Assembly: GCF_000526915.1 (NCBI RefSeq)
Contig: NZ_JAGZ01000003.1
Coordinates: forward strand, 124,001-188,000
From: Mycobacterium genavense ATCC 51234
GTDB lineage: Bacteria > Actinomycetota > Actinomycetes > Mycobacteriales > Mycobacteriaceae
Direction of reading: 5' to 3'
Length of the DNA: 64,000 nucleotides
The number at the start of each line of letters is the position of its first letter. The first letter of the stretch is position 1. The notes under the pieces are model-generated. The model searched no databases, was not told where the DNA came from, and saw nothing but the letters and a program-made list of their open reading frames with translations. A program made the translations under genes and the position numbers. Below, one piece after another: positions 7,539 through 15,989 of the stretch.

Positions 7539-8786
7539 TCAGTTCGTGGAGACGACTTTTTGAGCGACGGTGGACAGGCTCTGGTGCAGCGGCTGAATGA
7601 CCGCGGTCAATTTCGTTGCGTCGCTTGTCTGCAGCGCCGGAGTGTAGGTCCGGTAGCCGCCGAGCGCCGACGGATCGCGATAACCGTCCAGGACGTTCAG
7701 TACCGCCCGGAACTGCTGATCTATCTGACTGACCAAATTGGCGTCGATCTTCTCCAGCCCCGGCCGCAGCGACGCGTAATCCTGTTGTGCGCCTTCGACA
7801 TTGCCGGAAAAGTCGACCAGGTCAATGTGGCTGAATGCCTCTTCTTCGCCGGTGATCTTCGTGTTCTGCACCTCCTCGATCAAATCGCTTGCGCCGTTGG
7901 CCAAATCCTCCGGCTTGTACTGCAGGCCCGTGACGACATCCTTCAATTTGCCGACGTTGGTGACCAACTCGGTGCTCAAGGCCTTGGTACCGGGAGTGAT
8001 CGCGTTACCCTGCCACAGGTCTCGCTCGATGGCGTGGAAGCCCTTCCATCCGACCTTGGCGTCGACGGGCGTCGACGCGCGCATGTCGATCAGATAGTCC
8101 AGGCTGCCGGCATTGTCGCCGACCGCGAAGCCCGGCAGCACGAAGCCTTCGACGGTGGATTCCGCACGCTCGTAGAACAGCCGGGCTTTGGCGTAGGCCG
8201 CCTTGGCCGCGTCGAGGTTGCCCGCCTGGATCGCCGCGTCGAGTGCCTTGACCCCGTCGCCGAGTTGGCCGATCTGATTGACGACATAGGTCGCGTAGTC
8301 CTTGGTGCCCTGGCTGAGGATGCTCGCCACCGTGCCGGTCGGTCCGGCCGGCGCCTGGCCCGTCACCGTCAGGGTTTGGTATTCGGTACTCGCGCCGGGG
8401 CAATACAGCTGGTACGCACCGCCATCCAGCGTGATCGTGAACGACACCGGGTCCAGACCGGGCGCCAGGTTCTCCTTCTCCCCGACGATGCGCTGATCTC
8501 GCAGCAATTCCACCTCGGTGATGCCGGGCGCGCTGGCGTTGACCACGGTGAAGGTCACCGGCCCGGCCGGCACGCTGGTGGTGTCCAGCGTGCAGCTGTC
8601 TTTTCCGCCGCTGTTGGCCATCGTCACCTTGACCGCCTTGGCACCACCGCTCTTCGACGGGCTCGAGGAGCCGTTCGAGTGGCCGCAACCGGGCACGACG
8701 AACACCGAGACCACCACCAAAAGCGATGTGGTCAAACAGAATTCACGAGACCGCGACCTTGCCCGGCCGGTGCGATTCGTTATCAC
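7539..8786 (-). CDS. efeO: EfeO-like iron-uptake lipoprotein (cupredoxin plus M75 domain)
   Basis: A 415-residue secreted lipoprotein. The signal peptide ends in a lipobox, VVPGC, at about residues 28-32. Residues about 45-145 form a cupredoxin-like domain with its metal-site cysteines (KDSCTLD and LYCPGAS). The rest is an M75/imelysin-like domain with the HxxE motif in GFHAIERDLW. EfeO is thought to bind ferric or ferrous iron outside the membrane and hand it to EfeU. I chose the GTG at 8786, which has a GAGAGGGAAA site just upstream; the frame opens earlier but without a signal peptide. This start lies inside the last codons of the efeU reading frame. Confidence 0.9.
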   Translation of the reverse strand: MITNRTGRARSRSREFCLTTSLLVVVSVFVVPGCGHSNGSSSPSKSGGAKAVKVTMANSGGKDSCTLDTTSVPAGPVTFTVVNASAPGITEVELLRDQRIVGEKENLAPGLDPVSFTITLDGGAYQLYCPGASTEYQTLTVTGQAPAGPTGTVASILSQGTKDYATYVVNQIGQLGDGVKALDAAIQAGNLDAAKAAYAKARLFYERAESTVEGFVLPGFAVGDNAGSLDYLIDMRASTPVDAKVGWKGFHAIERDLWQGNAITPGTKALSTELVTNVGKLKDVVTGLQYKPEDLANGASDLIEEVQNTKITGEEEAFSHIDLVDFSGNVEGAQQDYASLRPGLEKIDANLVSQIDQQFRAVLNVLDGYRDPSALGGYRTYTPALQTSDATKLTAVIQPLHQSLSTVAQKVVSTN

Positions 8787-10276
8787 TGGTTTCCCTCTCT
8801 TGTTCGGCTCGCGCGTCACCGCGCAACGAGACAATGGCGGCGGCGGCACAGGCCAGCGCAAGGCAGGCTAGTACCAGCGGAAGCCAGGTTCGCCACAGCT
8901 GGCGCTCGGCGTGTTGCCGGGTGCTCGCGGCGATCTGGGCCGCCGCCGATCAGTCTTCGACGCCGGCCGTGGACCAGTCCGTCGGTAACCCACCAAGGCT
9001 GACGGTCTTGGCCCCGGTCAGCCCGCCGCCGGTCAGGATCGCCGTGCGGCTGCTCGTCGCATGCGCACTCAGCACGGAATCACCCTGCGCGAACACGGTA
9101 TACACGGTCGTCGTTGCCCATTGCCCGACAAACGGCCCCGGGGTGCGACCGGCCGACAGACCGACCGGCAGCCGCCCGCCCGTCATGCTCGCCAGCTGGT
9201 CCAGCGTGACCGCCGGCGCGCCATCGGCGCCGGCGGGCTCGGAGGCCTGCCATTCCTGGACCGGCAAGCCGTCCAGGGTTCGATCGCCCACCGGGACCAG
9301 CAGGATGCCGGGCCGGTTCGCGGTGCCGTCGGAGATGACCAGCTCACGTCCGTGCGGCCCGATCCTCGTCGACACCTGCGCGGTGTGCCCGGAGCGGTCG
9401 GTGACGGTGCGCACCCGCGCGCTGGATGCGGCGCCACCCGCGGGCGGCGCGATCACCAGGACCGCAGCGACGATCGACAGCACCGCGCAACCGGCCAGCT
9501 GCAGCCGGCAGCGGTTCCGCGGCGTCGCGGCCAGGCGTGCGGGCCACAGGAAGACGACCAGCACCGGCACCGCGTAAAGCAGCCAGCCCAGCACCTCGAC
9601 GAGGCGTGGGGAGGACCTGCCGCTGGCCGATGTTCACCCAGCCCGCCTCGTGCGCGGTGCGCAGCGCCCCGAGCACCAGCCCGGCCGCGATCAGTACCAA
9701 GAACACGCCGGTGATTCGGAAGAAGCGGCCGAGATTCAGCTTCAGACCGCCCAGGTACAGACCGACTCCCAACACGATCGATGCCCCGACGCCGACCGCG
9801 CCGCCCAGCACGGCGAACCACCGGTTGCCGTGCGAGGTCTGCGCCGCGGCCAACAGGAACACCGAGGTCTCGAAACCCTCCTTGAGCACGGCCAGAAAAG
9901 CCATCGCGACGAGCGCGAGCGCACCGCCACCGTTGAGCGCCTGTCCGGCTTCGCGCTCGAGTTCGCCCTTGAGCCGCGTGGCATTGCGGTTCATCCAGAT
10001 GATCATCGACGTCACGAACACCACGGCAACGGCGTCGATGACGGTCTCCATCATCTCCTGTTGGGCCTGCGGCAACGCCGCCGAAAACAGATCCAGTCCG
10101 ACACCGACCGCGACGCTGATCAGCACCGCCAAGGCCACCCCGGCCAGCACCGGACGCGTCGATTGCGCATTTCGCTTGAGGAACGCGGCCACGATGCTCA
10201 CGATGAGCGTCGCCTCCAGGCCCTCGCGCAGGCCGATAAGGAACGTGCCGAGGAAAACGCCGAATACGCCCTGCAT
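8743..10276 (-). pseudogene. efeU: Broken ferrous-iron permease gene efeU (FTR1 family)
   Basis: The first 225 residues are a normal FTR1/EfeU permease: the start MQGVFGVFLGTFLIGLREG contains the REGLE iron motif and the second motif is KEGFE. After AHEAGWVNIGQRQVL (about base 9610) the frame is lost. The next recognisable segment, PRLVEVLGWLLYAVPV, continues in another frame, and the linker expected between the two (roughly 20-30 residues from the family pattern) is missing. That second frame hits TGA at 8950-8952. The same frame then continues as QIAASTRQHAERQLWRTW plus a membrane segment, and ends at 8743, overlapping efeO by 44 bp. So there are probably three changes: a short deletion, a frame change and an in-frame nonsense codon. 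The first four or five membrane helices could still be made. Confidence 0.82.
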
Positions 10277-10376
10277 ACGTCCGATTCCCGTCCCGTGTTC
10301 GGAACTCTGACTTAGCCTACGTAACTTTGTCGCAGTCCCGCGTCACACCTGGCGTCGGTGCGCCGTCATAACGGGC

Positions 10377-10817
10377 ATGAACCCCATCCTTTTCCGCGTT
10401 TGCCTGCTCGTGCTGACGCTCAGCGGCGCGTGCGTCGGCTGCTGGGCCTATTTCGCCCCGCTGAACTGGTACAACACCTTTCCCGGCATGGGTATGCGGT
10501 GGCTTCCCGCCCTCGGCCCGTACAACGAGCATCTGGTCGCGGCCGTCGGCGGCATGTACCTGGCCCTGACCGCACTGGGTGCGCTGGCGCTGGTCTGTCT
10601 CTCGAATCGGACGCTGCGGATGGTCACCGCGGTGAGCTGGACGACGTTTAACCTGCTGCACCTGATCTATCACCTGAGGATGCTGCACATGTACGGCCCG
10701 CGCGACGCCATCCTCAACGTGATTGCGCTGGGCACGGTTCTGCTCTGCTCGGCGGCGCTGGCGCTGCCCGCCCGGTCGAACGACGTCAGTGGCCTGGCTC
10801 GGTCACGAAATCGGTGA
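10377..10817 (+). CDS. Small four-helix membrane protein, function unknown
   Basis: A 146-residue hydrophobic protein with about four membrane segments (residues 5-27, 57-80, 85-105 and 113-132). It resembles the small DUF4345/DoxX-like integral membrane proteins common in actinobacteria, but I do not recognise a family with confidence. The conserved-looking segment HLIYHLRMLHMYG lies between helices three and four. It is divergent from efeU, with 100 bases between the two starts, and its end overlaps the convergent DUF3097 gene by 32 bp. No clear Shine-Dalgarno is visible, so a leaderless transcript is possible. Confidence 0.7.
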   Translation: MNPILFRVCLLVLTLSGACVGCWAYFAPLNWYNTFPGMGMRWLPALGPYNEHLVAAVGGMYLALTALGALALVCLSNRTLRMVTAVSWTTFNLLHLIYHLRMLHMYGPRDAILNVIALGTVLLCSAALALPARSNDVSGLARSRNR

Positions 10818-11622
10818 GTTCTTCGACCTTGCTGATCAGCGCAGGTTCCAGATCGTTCCAGTCGCGCACCCCCGACCGGATACGCTGCCACGCCCTCGCG
10901 ATGTCGGCCTGGCTGGCGTGCGGCAACCGCAGCGCCTGGCACGCACCGTGCTTCCAGTCGATGGACCGTGGCACGTCGGGCCAGGCCGTTAGGCCGAGCC
11001 GCTGTGGCTTCACCGCCTGCCAGATGTCGACATACGGGTGGCCGACGACGAGCGTGGCGGAGTTCGCTCCCGGCCCCCGTCGCACGGCCTCGGCGATGCG
11101 CGACTCTTTGGACCCCGCGACCAGGTGATCGACCAGCACGCCAAGCCGGCGACCAGGGCCGGGAGCGAACTCCGCCACGATGCCCACCAGGTCGTCGACG
11201 CCACCGAGATGCTCGACGACGACGCCCTCGATGCGCAGATCCTCGTCCCAGACCTGCGCAATCAGTCCCGCATCGTGACGGCCCTCGACGTAGATCCGGC
11301 TGGCCCGCGCAACCCGGGCACGTGCACCCGGGACCGCGACGGAACCCGAGGCCGTGCGGTTGGCAGCGGCCGGTGCCGCGCGGCGCGGCGCGGTGAGGAT
11401 CACCGGACGGCCCTCCAGCAGGTAGCCCGGCCCCAGCGGAAAGCCACGGACACGACCGCGCCGGTCCTCCAGCTCGACGCGTCCGTACTCGACCCGAACC
11501 ACCGCTCCCACATAGCCGGTCTCCACATCTTCGACGACGAGGCCGAGGTCAGCCGGGTGTTCGGTGGAGCGGCGCTGGCGCCGGCCGGCGGCCAGCACGT
11601 CGGTTCCGTAGCGTTCCATCAC
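10786..11622 (-). CDS. DUF3097 family protein with a Toprim-like core
   Basis: A 278-residue cytosolic protein of the actinobacterial DUF3097 family, conserved but without an assigned function. The N-terminal 90 residues are a small beta domain (YVGAVVRVEYGRVELEDR). The C-terminal part starts with RIYVEGRHDAGLIAQVWDED and continues EGVVVEHLGGVDDLVG. The E-G-x-x-D-A followed by a later acidic motif looks like a Toprim fold (as in RNase M5 or primase), which binds Mg2+ and nucleic acid; this is my inference. The start at 11622 is assigned from the conserved MERYG-DVLA-like opening. The gene stands alone, convergent to the membrane protein gene. Confidence 0.8.
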   Translation of the reverse strand: MMERYGTDVLAAGRRQRRSTEHPADLGLVVEDVETGYVGAVVRVEYGRVELEDRRGRVRGFPLGPGYLLEGRPVILTAPRRAAPAAANRTASGSVAVPGARARVARASRIYVEGRHDAGLIAQVWDEDLRIEGVVVEHLGGVDDLVGIVAEFAPGPGRRLGVLVDHLVAGSKESRIAEAVRRGPGANSATLVVGHPYVDIWQAVKPQRLGLTAWPDVPRSIDWKHGACQALRLPHASQADIARAWQRIRSGVRDWNDLEPALISKVEELTDFVTEPGH

Positions 11623-11874
11623 GCGGCAATCCTAGGAACGCGCACCGCCGAAATCCGTGATCGGCACGCCCGTGGGCGTTCGGTTCGCCGCGACACGTAA
11701 CCGGTTGCGACGACACGCCGCGGCGGGTCGCAATGGATTAAGTCTCGAGGACGCGCCGGTAAACAGCAGGGATACGGCGAGTGGCGTAAAGATCGCGTTG
11801 CCTTACCGACAAACATCGCGCTTAGTGATACCTTACTTGGAGCGCTTACGCGCCGCAGTTGATGAGGTGGAGTC
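11623..11874. other. Intergenic region between DUF3097 and DUF3349 genes
   Basis: A 252-base divergent gap. The right end carries the Shine-Dalgarno of the DUF3349 gene (GAGGTGGAG, just before 11875). No repeat, RNA or known operator could be recognised. Confidence 0.4.
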
Positions 11875-12162
11875 ATGGGGCTGGCCGATTTGGTGTCGAG
11901 GGCTGTCGCGTTTCTGCGCGCCGGTTACCCGACCGAGATGCCCAAAACTGGCTATCTGCCGCTCGCGGCGCTGTTGCCCCGCCAAGTAACCGACGACGAA
12001 GTCGCCTCCATCACAAGCGAATTCATAGCCCCGCGAACGGCTCCGGTCAGCGCCGTCGACATCGGAGTCGCGATCTTTCGGATCACCAACGCGATGCCGT
12101 CACTCGACGACATCGAGCGCGTCGAGCAACGACTCGATGCGATGCGGCGCACGCGGCACTAG
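11875..12162 (+). CDS. DUF3349 family small protein
   Basis: A 95-residue helical protein of the mycobacterial DUF3349 family, of which M. tuberculosis Rv0543c is a member. The family hallmark is visible at residues 13-45: FLRAGYPTEMPKTGYLPLAA followed by a TDDEV acidic turn. The second half (IGVAIFRITNAMPSLDDIER) is a winged-helix-like section ending in basic residues. The function is not established. It has its own strong ribosome binding site and stands alone, convergent to the patatin gene with a 4-bp overlap of the stops. Confidence 0.88.
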   Translation: MGLADLVSRAVAFLRAGYPTEMPKTGYLPLAALLPRQVTDDEVASITSEFIAPRTAPVSAVDIGVAIFRITNAMPSLDDIERVEQRLDAMRRTRH

Positions 12163-13115
12163 TCCGGCGCGACCGGCCCACCGCAGGCCGCCAGATAGTC
12201 GGCGTAGTTCCAGCTTTTCAAGAACTCCCGGCCGGCGACCAGTCCGCGTTGGTAGAGCGCGTCGCGCTGGTCGGCGGTGATGTCGAAGTCGATCGGGCTC
12301 ACCTCGTCGGCGGGCACGAAGATGGTGCGCCGCACGGTGCAGGGGTCGTCGATGTAGGCCTTGTCCTGATTGCTGACCAACATCTCGATCGCGGCGATGC
12401 CCAACGAAACCGGACCGCGCACCGGATGGGTGGGTGGAATGCCCGGGCGCGCCGACAGCCGGATCCCGAACGTCGGCCACCGAGGCTGGGGCCGGTCGAA
12501 CAGCGCCACGGGAAAGCTCGACAACAGCCCGCCGTCGACCCACGTGGCGCCGGCCACCCGCACCGGCTCGAACACGTAGGGAATCGCCGCCGAGGCGTGC
12601 ACCGCGCGTGCCACCGAGAATTCGTTCGGGTCGATCCCGTAGGAGTCCAGATCCCACGGGATGCGCACCAGCCGGCGACGGGACAGATCGCTGGCGGTGA
12701 CGACGAGCGACCAGGCAAACTGTTCGGGTTCCTCGCCGGTGCGCAAATCACCGAAGGTCCGCACTCCGAGGTCCTCGAGCAGGCCGGCCAGCAGGTGCTC
12801 GAGATAGGCGCCCCGATAGACGCCGTCCGATACCAGCAGCGACAGTCCGCCACCGATCAGCGGTAGGTGGCCGAGCAGGTTGCGGTCCAAGAACTTTCGG
12901 TAGTCCAGCGAGCGCATGATCTCGGCGAGCCGGGTCAGTGGTTGGCCGGCGGCCTGCAGGGCGGCCACCAGCGACGCGACGATCGCACCCGCGCTCGTCC
13001 CGGCGACCCGCGGAAACCGATAACCGGCCGCGACCAGCGCGTCTACCGCTCCGACCAGCCCGATACCCCGGATGCCACCGCCCTGACAGACCAGATCGAC
13101 GCGTTCGGTGCTCAT
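12159..13115 (-). CDS. Patatin-like phospholipase (Rv2037c homologue)
   Basis: A 318-residue lipid acyl hydrolase of the patatin family. The oxyanion motif QGGGIRGIG (residues 11-19) is followed by the nucleophile elbow GTSAG with Ser41. The catalytic aspartate is in WVDGGLLSSFP. These hydrolases cleave ester bonds of phospholipids or wax/triacyl lipids with a Ser-Asp dyad. It is the last gene of the sugar ABC operon: its ATG overlaps the stop of the ATPase gene by four bases (ATGA). The same order occurs in M. tuberculosis (Rv2037c after Rv2038c). The link to sugar uptake is unexplained. Confidence 0.9.
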   Translation of the reverse strand: MSTERVDLVCQGGGIRGIGLVGAVDALVAAGYRFPRVAGTSAGAIVASLVAALQAAGQPLTRLAEIMRSLDYRKFLDRNLLGHLPLIGGGLSLLVSDGVYRGAYLEHLLAGLLEDLGVRTFGDLRTGEEPEQFAWSLVVTASDLSRRRLVRIPWDLDSYGIDPNEFSVARAVHASAAIPYVFEPVRVAGATWVDGGLLSSFPVALFDRPQPRWPTFGIRLSARPGIPPTHPVRGPVSLGIAAIEMLVSNQDKAYIDDPCTVRRTIFVPADEVSPIDFDITADQRDALYQRGLVAGREFLKSWNYADYLAACGGPVAPD

Positions 13116-14182
13116 GAGAGTCGCTCGCCGTCGACGCCGAAGAAATGCACGTGCCCGGGTTCCGGATGCAGCCGCACCCGACTGCCATTCTGCGGCGGAT
13201 TGCGCCCGTCGGCACGGGCGACGACGTCTTGGTCGATTGCCTTCGCGGAGTCGGTGATTCGGCCGTACAGATAGGCGTCGGCACCGAGCTCCTCGACGAC
13301 GTCGACCTCCATCTCGACACCAAGGCCGCCCAATTCGAAGTGCTCCGGACGGACGCCTACCACGATCTCACTCGTCCTGTCGGCAATGCCGCGCGGTAGC
13401 TGGATCGGCCAATCACCCAACGACACAGTGGAATCCACGATCGGCAGCCGGAACAAGTTCATCGCGGGCGATCCGATGAATCCGGCCACGAACACATTGG
13501 CGGGATTGCGGTAGAGCTCGCGCGGCGCCGCGAACTGCTGCAGTACGCCGTCGCGTAGCACCGCCACGCGATCTCCCATGGTCATCGCCTCGACCTGGTC
13601 GTGGGTGACGTACACCGTCGTGGTCTGAAGCCGCCGCTGCAACGCGGCGATCTGGTTGCGCGTTTGCACCCGCAGTTTGGCGTCGAGATTCGACAGCGGC
13701 TCATCCATCAGGAATACCTGCGGGCGCCGCACGATCGCGCGTCCCATCGCCACCCGCTGACGTTGCCCGCCGGAGAGGTCCTTGGGTTTGCGGTCCAGAT
13801 ATGGTTCCAGATCCAGCAATTTCGCCGCGGTGAGAATTCGGTCGGTGATCTCTGCCTTCGGGGTCTTCGCGATCTTCAACGCGAAACCCATGTTCTGCGC
13901 CACCGTCATATGCGGGTACAGCGCGTAGTTCTGGAACACCATCGCCACGTCGCGGTCCTTGGGATCGAGATGGGTCACGTCCCGCTCGCCGATGCGGACA
14001 CGCCCGGCGTCCAGCGTCTCCAGCCCCGCCACCATCCGCAGCGAGGTCGTCTTGCCACATCCCGACGGTCCGACCAGAACGACGAACTCGCCGTCACCGA
14101 CCGACAAGTCGAGTCCATCCAGGGCGGGACGTTCCGCCCCCGGGAAGTATCGGTTCGCCTGCTCCCAACTCACCGACGCCAC
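13112..14182 (-). CDS. Sugar ABC transporter ATP-binding protein (Rv2038c homologue)
   Basis: A 356-residue ATPase of the MalK/UgpC/MsmX type that powers carbohydrate import at the cytoplasmic membrane. Walker A is GPSGCGKTT, the Q-loop lies in MVFQNYALYP, the signature is DLSGGQRQRV and Walker B is VFLMDEP, followed by the H-loop VTHD. Residues beyond 240 form the MalK-type OB-fold regulatory domain (VVGVRPEHFELG). The start is GTG, three bases after the stop of the permease gene. With the two permeases and the binding lipoprotein upstream it forms a complete type I importer, syntenic with Rv2038c-Rv2041c. Confidence 0.94.
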   Translation of the reverse strand: MASVSWEQANRYFPGAERPALDGLDLSVGDGEFVVLVGPSGCGKTTSLRMVAGLETLDAGRVRIGERDVTHLDPKDRDVAMVFQNYALYPHMTVAQNMGFALKIAKTPKAEITDRILTAAKLLDLEPYLDRKPKDLSGGQRQRVAMGRAIVRRPQVFLMDEPLSNLDAKLRVQTRNQIAALQRRLQTTTVYVTHDQVEAMTMGDRVAVLRDGVLQQFAAPRELYRNPANVFVAGFIGSPAMNLFRLPIVDSTVSLGDWPIQLPRGIADRTSEIVVGVRPEHFELGGLGVEMEVDVVEELGADAYLYGRITDSAKAIDQDVVARADGRNPPQNGSRVRLHPEPGHVHFFGVDGERLS

Positions 14183-14185
14183 GGC

Positions 14186-15028
14186 TCACCGACCCAGCCC
14201 GGTCACGGCGATGCCGCGCACAAAGGAACGCTGCGCGACCGCATAGATGATCACCAACGGCACCATGATCATGATCGACGCGGCCATGATGATCGGCCAG
14301 CGCGCGACATACTCCCCCCGCAACCGCACCAGGCCGAGGGTCAGCGTGGCCAGGCTGTTGCGCTGAATCATCAACAGCGGCCACAGAAAGTCATTCCAGA
14401 CGTTGACCCAGGTGAGCACCGCAAGCACCATCACGGCGGGTCTGGCATGGGGCAACAGAATCCGCCAGTAGATCTGCCACGGCGAGCAACCGTCGAGAAT
14501 CGCGGCCTCCTCGAGATCGCCCGGCAGCGTTTGGAAGAACTGCCGCATCAGGTACGTGCCGAACGCGCTGCCGAACAAGCCGGGCACGATCATCGCCCAG
14601 GGGGTATCGACCCATCCCGCCGCCCGCATCAGGATGAACTGTGGAATCACCGTCACGGTCAGCGGCACCATCAGCGTCCCCAAGTACAACACGAAGAGCG
14701 TGTCGCGGCCGCGGAATTGCAGCCGCGCGAAGGCATATCCGGCCAGCGAGCAGAAGAAGACCTGTCCGGCGGTCACGCATCCGGCGTACAGCACGGTGTT
14801 GAAAAACATTCGCCAGAACGGCATCACGTTGAACACCTCGGCATAGTTCGACCACCGCGGGTGCGACGGCAGCAAATTGGGCTCGCTGATCTCGCCCTCC
14901 CTCTTCAGCGAGCCCGACACCGCCCAGGCAACCGGGAAAAGCCAGCACCAGGCGATCGCGATCAGCGCGGTGTAGAGGACCACGGCGCGAAAAACACTGC
15001 GCTTGAACACTTTCTCAGCTAAGGCCAC
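14186..15028 (-). CDS. Sugar ABC transporter permease, MalG type (Rv2039c homologue)
   Basis: A 280-residue inner-membrane permease with six hydrophobic segments. The cytoplasmic EAA loop that docks the ATPase reads EEAAILDGCSPWQIYWRILL (about residues 170-189). It is the MalG-like half, lacking the longer N-terminus of the partner permease. The gene starts 14 bases inside the end of the preceding permease gene and ends three bases before the ATPase start, so the operon is tightly coupled. The substrate is not known; carbohydrate is inferred from the family. Confidence 0.92.
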   Translation of the reverse strand: MALAEKVFKRSVFRAVVLYTALIAIAWCWLFPVAWAVSGSLKREGEISEPNLLPSHPRWSNYAEVFNVMPFWRMFFNTVLYAGCVTAGQVFFCSLAGYAFARLQFRGRDTLFVLYLGTLMVPLTVTVIPQFILMRAAGWVDTPWAMIVPGLFGSAFGTYLMRQFFQTLPGDLEEAAILDGCSPWQIYWRILLPHARPAVMVLAVLTWVNVWNDFLWPLLMIQRNSLATLTLGLVRLRGEYVARWPIIMAASIMIMVPLVIIYAVAQRSFVRGIAVTGLGR

Positions 15029-15989
15029 GCGAAGCCTCCCACGATCGCCGGTGCGTCAGCCGCAGCTGCACAATCGTCAATACCAGCAAAATCGCGAACA
15101 TCACCCACGCCAGCGCCGACGCGTACCCGAACTCCAGGAACCAGAAAGCGTGCTGGAACAGCATGATCCCGAGCACGTAGGTCGCCGTCTCCGGCCCGCC
15201 GTTGGAACCGTTGAGCACATAGACCATGTCGAACGCCTGGAACGCGTGGATGATCGAGATCACGACGACAAACGACACCGCGCCGCGGATCAGCGGCACC
15301 GTGATCGACCAGAACTGCCGTATCTCCCCCGCGCCGTCGATTCTGGCTGCCTCGTAAACGGTTTGCGGCACTCCTTGCATCGCCGCCACCAGGATGATGG
15401 TCGCGAATGGCACACTGCGCCACACCGCGAGCATGCACAGCGAGGCCATCGCCCAGTTCGGATCGACCAGCCACGGCACCGGCCCCAGGCCCACCCAGCC
15501 GAGCATGATGTTGAGCAACCCGTTGTCGGTGTTGAAGACGAACTGCCAGACGGCCGCCAGCACCACCGACGAGATCGCCAGCGGCATGAAGACGATGGTG
15601 CGAACAACGGCTATGCCCTTGGCTTTCCGTTTGAGCACGGCCGCGACGACGAGACTGATGGCGACGGTGGGTATCACCGTTCCGAGGGTGAACACGATGG
15701 TGTTGCGGATCGCGATCAGAAACAACGGGTCGGTCGTGAACAGGTCCGCGAAGTTCGCCAGCCCCACGAACTTTGGTGGCCTGAACACGTCCCACTGCTG
15801 AAAGCTCATGTACAGCGAGAACCCGAGCGGAAACAACATGAACACCGCGACCGCGGTCAGGTTCGGCGCGACGAACAGGCGCCCGGCCCACGCGCGCCGC
15901 CGGGACGGATAGGGTCCCTGGGGACGGCGTTTCGCGGGGGCCGTGCTGAGCACGGCTGATTTGTCCACCGTGGTCATGGGCTTCGTCAT
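15015..15989 (-). CDS. Sugar ABC transporter permease, MalF type (Rv2040c homologue)
   Basis: A 324-residue permease with an N-terminal basic cytoplasmic stretch (KRRPQGPYPSRRRAWAG, about residues 21-37) and then six membrane segments. The EAA loop reads YEAARIDGAGEIRQFWSITV (about residues 203-222). It pairs with the MalG-type permease to form the channel. The start overlaps the stop of the binding-protein gene by four bases. The order binding protein, MalF, MalG, ATPase, patatin is the same as in M. tuberculosis. Confidence 0.92.
   Translation of the reverse strand: MTKPMTTVDKSAVLSTAPAKRRPQGPYPSRRRAWAGRLFVAPNLTAVAVFMLFPLGFSLYMSFQQWDVFRPPKFVGLANFADLFTTDPLFLIAIRNTIVFTLGTVIPTVAISLVVAAVLKRKAKGIAVVRTIVFMPLAISSVVLAAVWQFVFNTDNGLLNIMLGWVGLGPVPWLVDPNWAMASLCMLAVWRSVPFATIILVAAMQGVPQTVYEAARIDGAGEIRQFWSITVPLIRGAVSFVVVISIIHAFQAFDMVYVLNGSNGGPETATYVLGIMLFQHAFWFLEFGYASALAWVMFAILLVLTIVQLRLTHRRSWEASRGLS

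Noticed and set aside
10300..10340. A possible IdeR/Fur iron box upstream of efeU (TAGGCTAAG half-site)
   Set aside because: Only about 10 of 19 positions agree with the IdeR consensus, close to chance for this composition, and the inverted half is missing.
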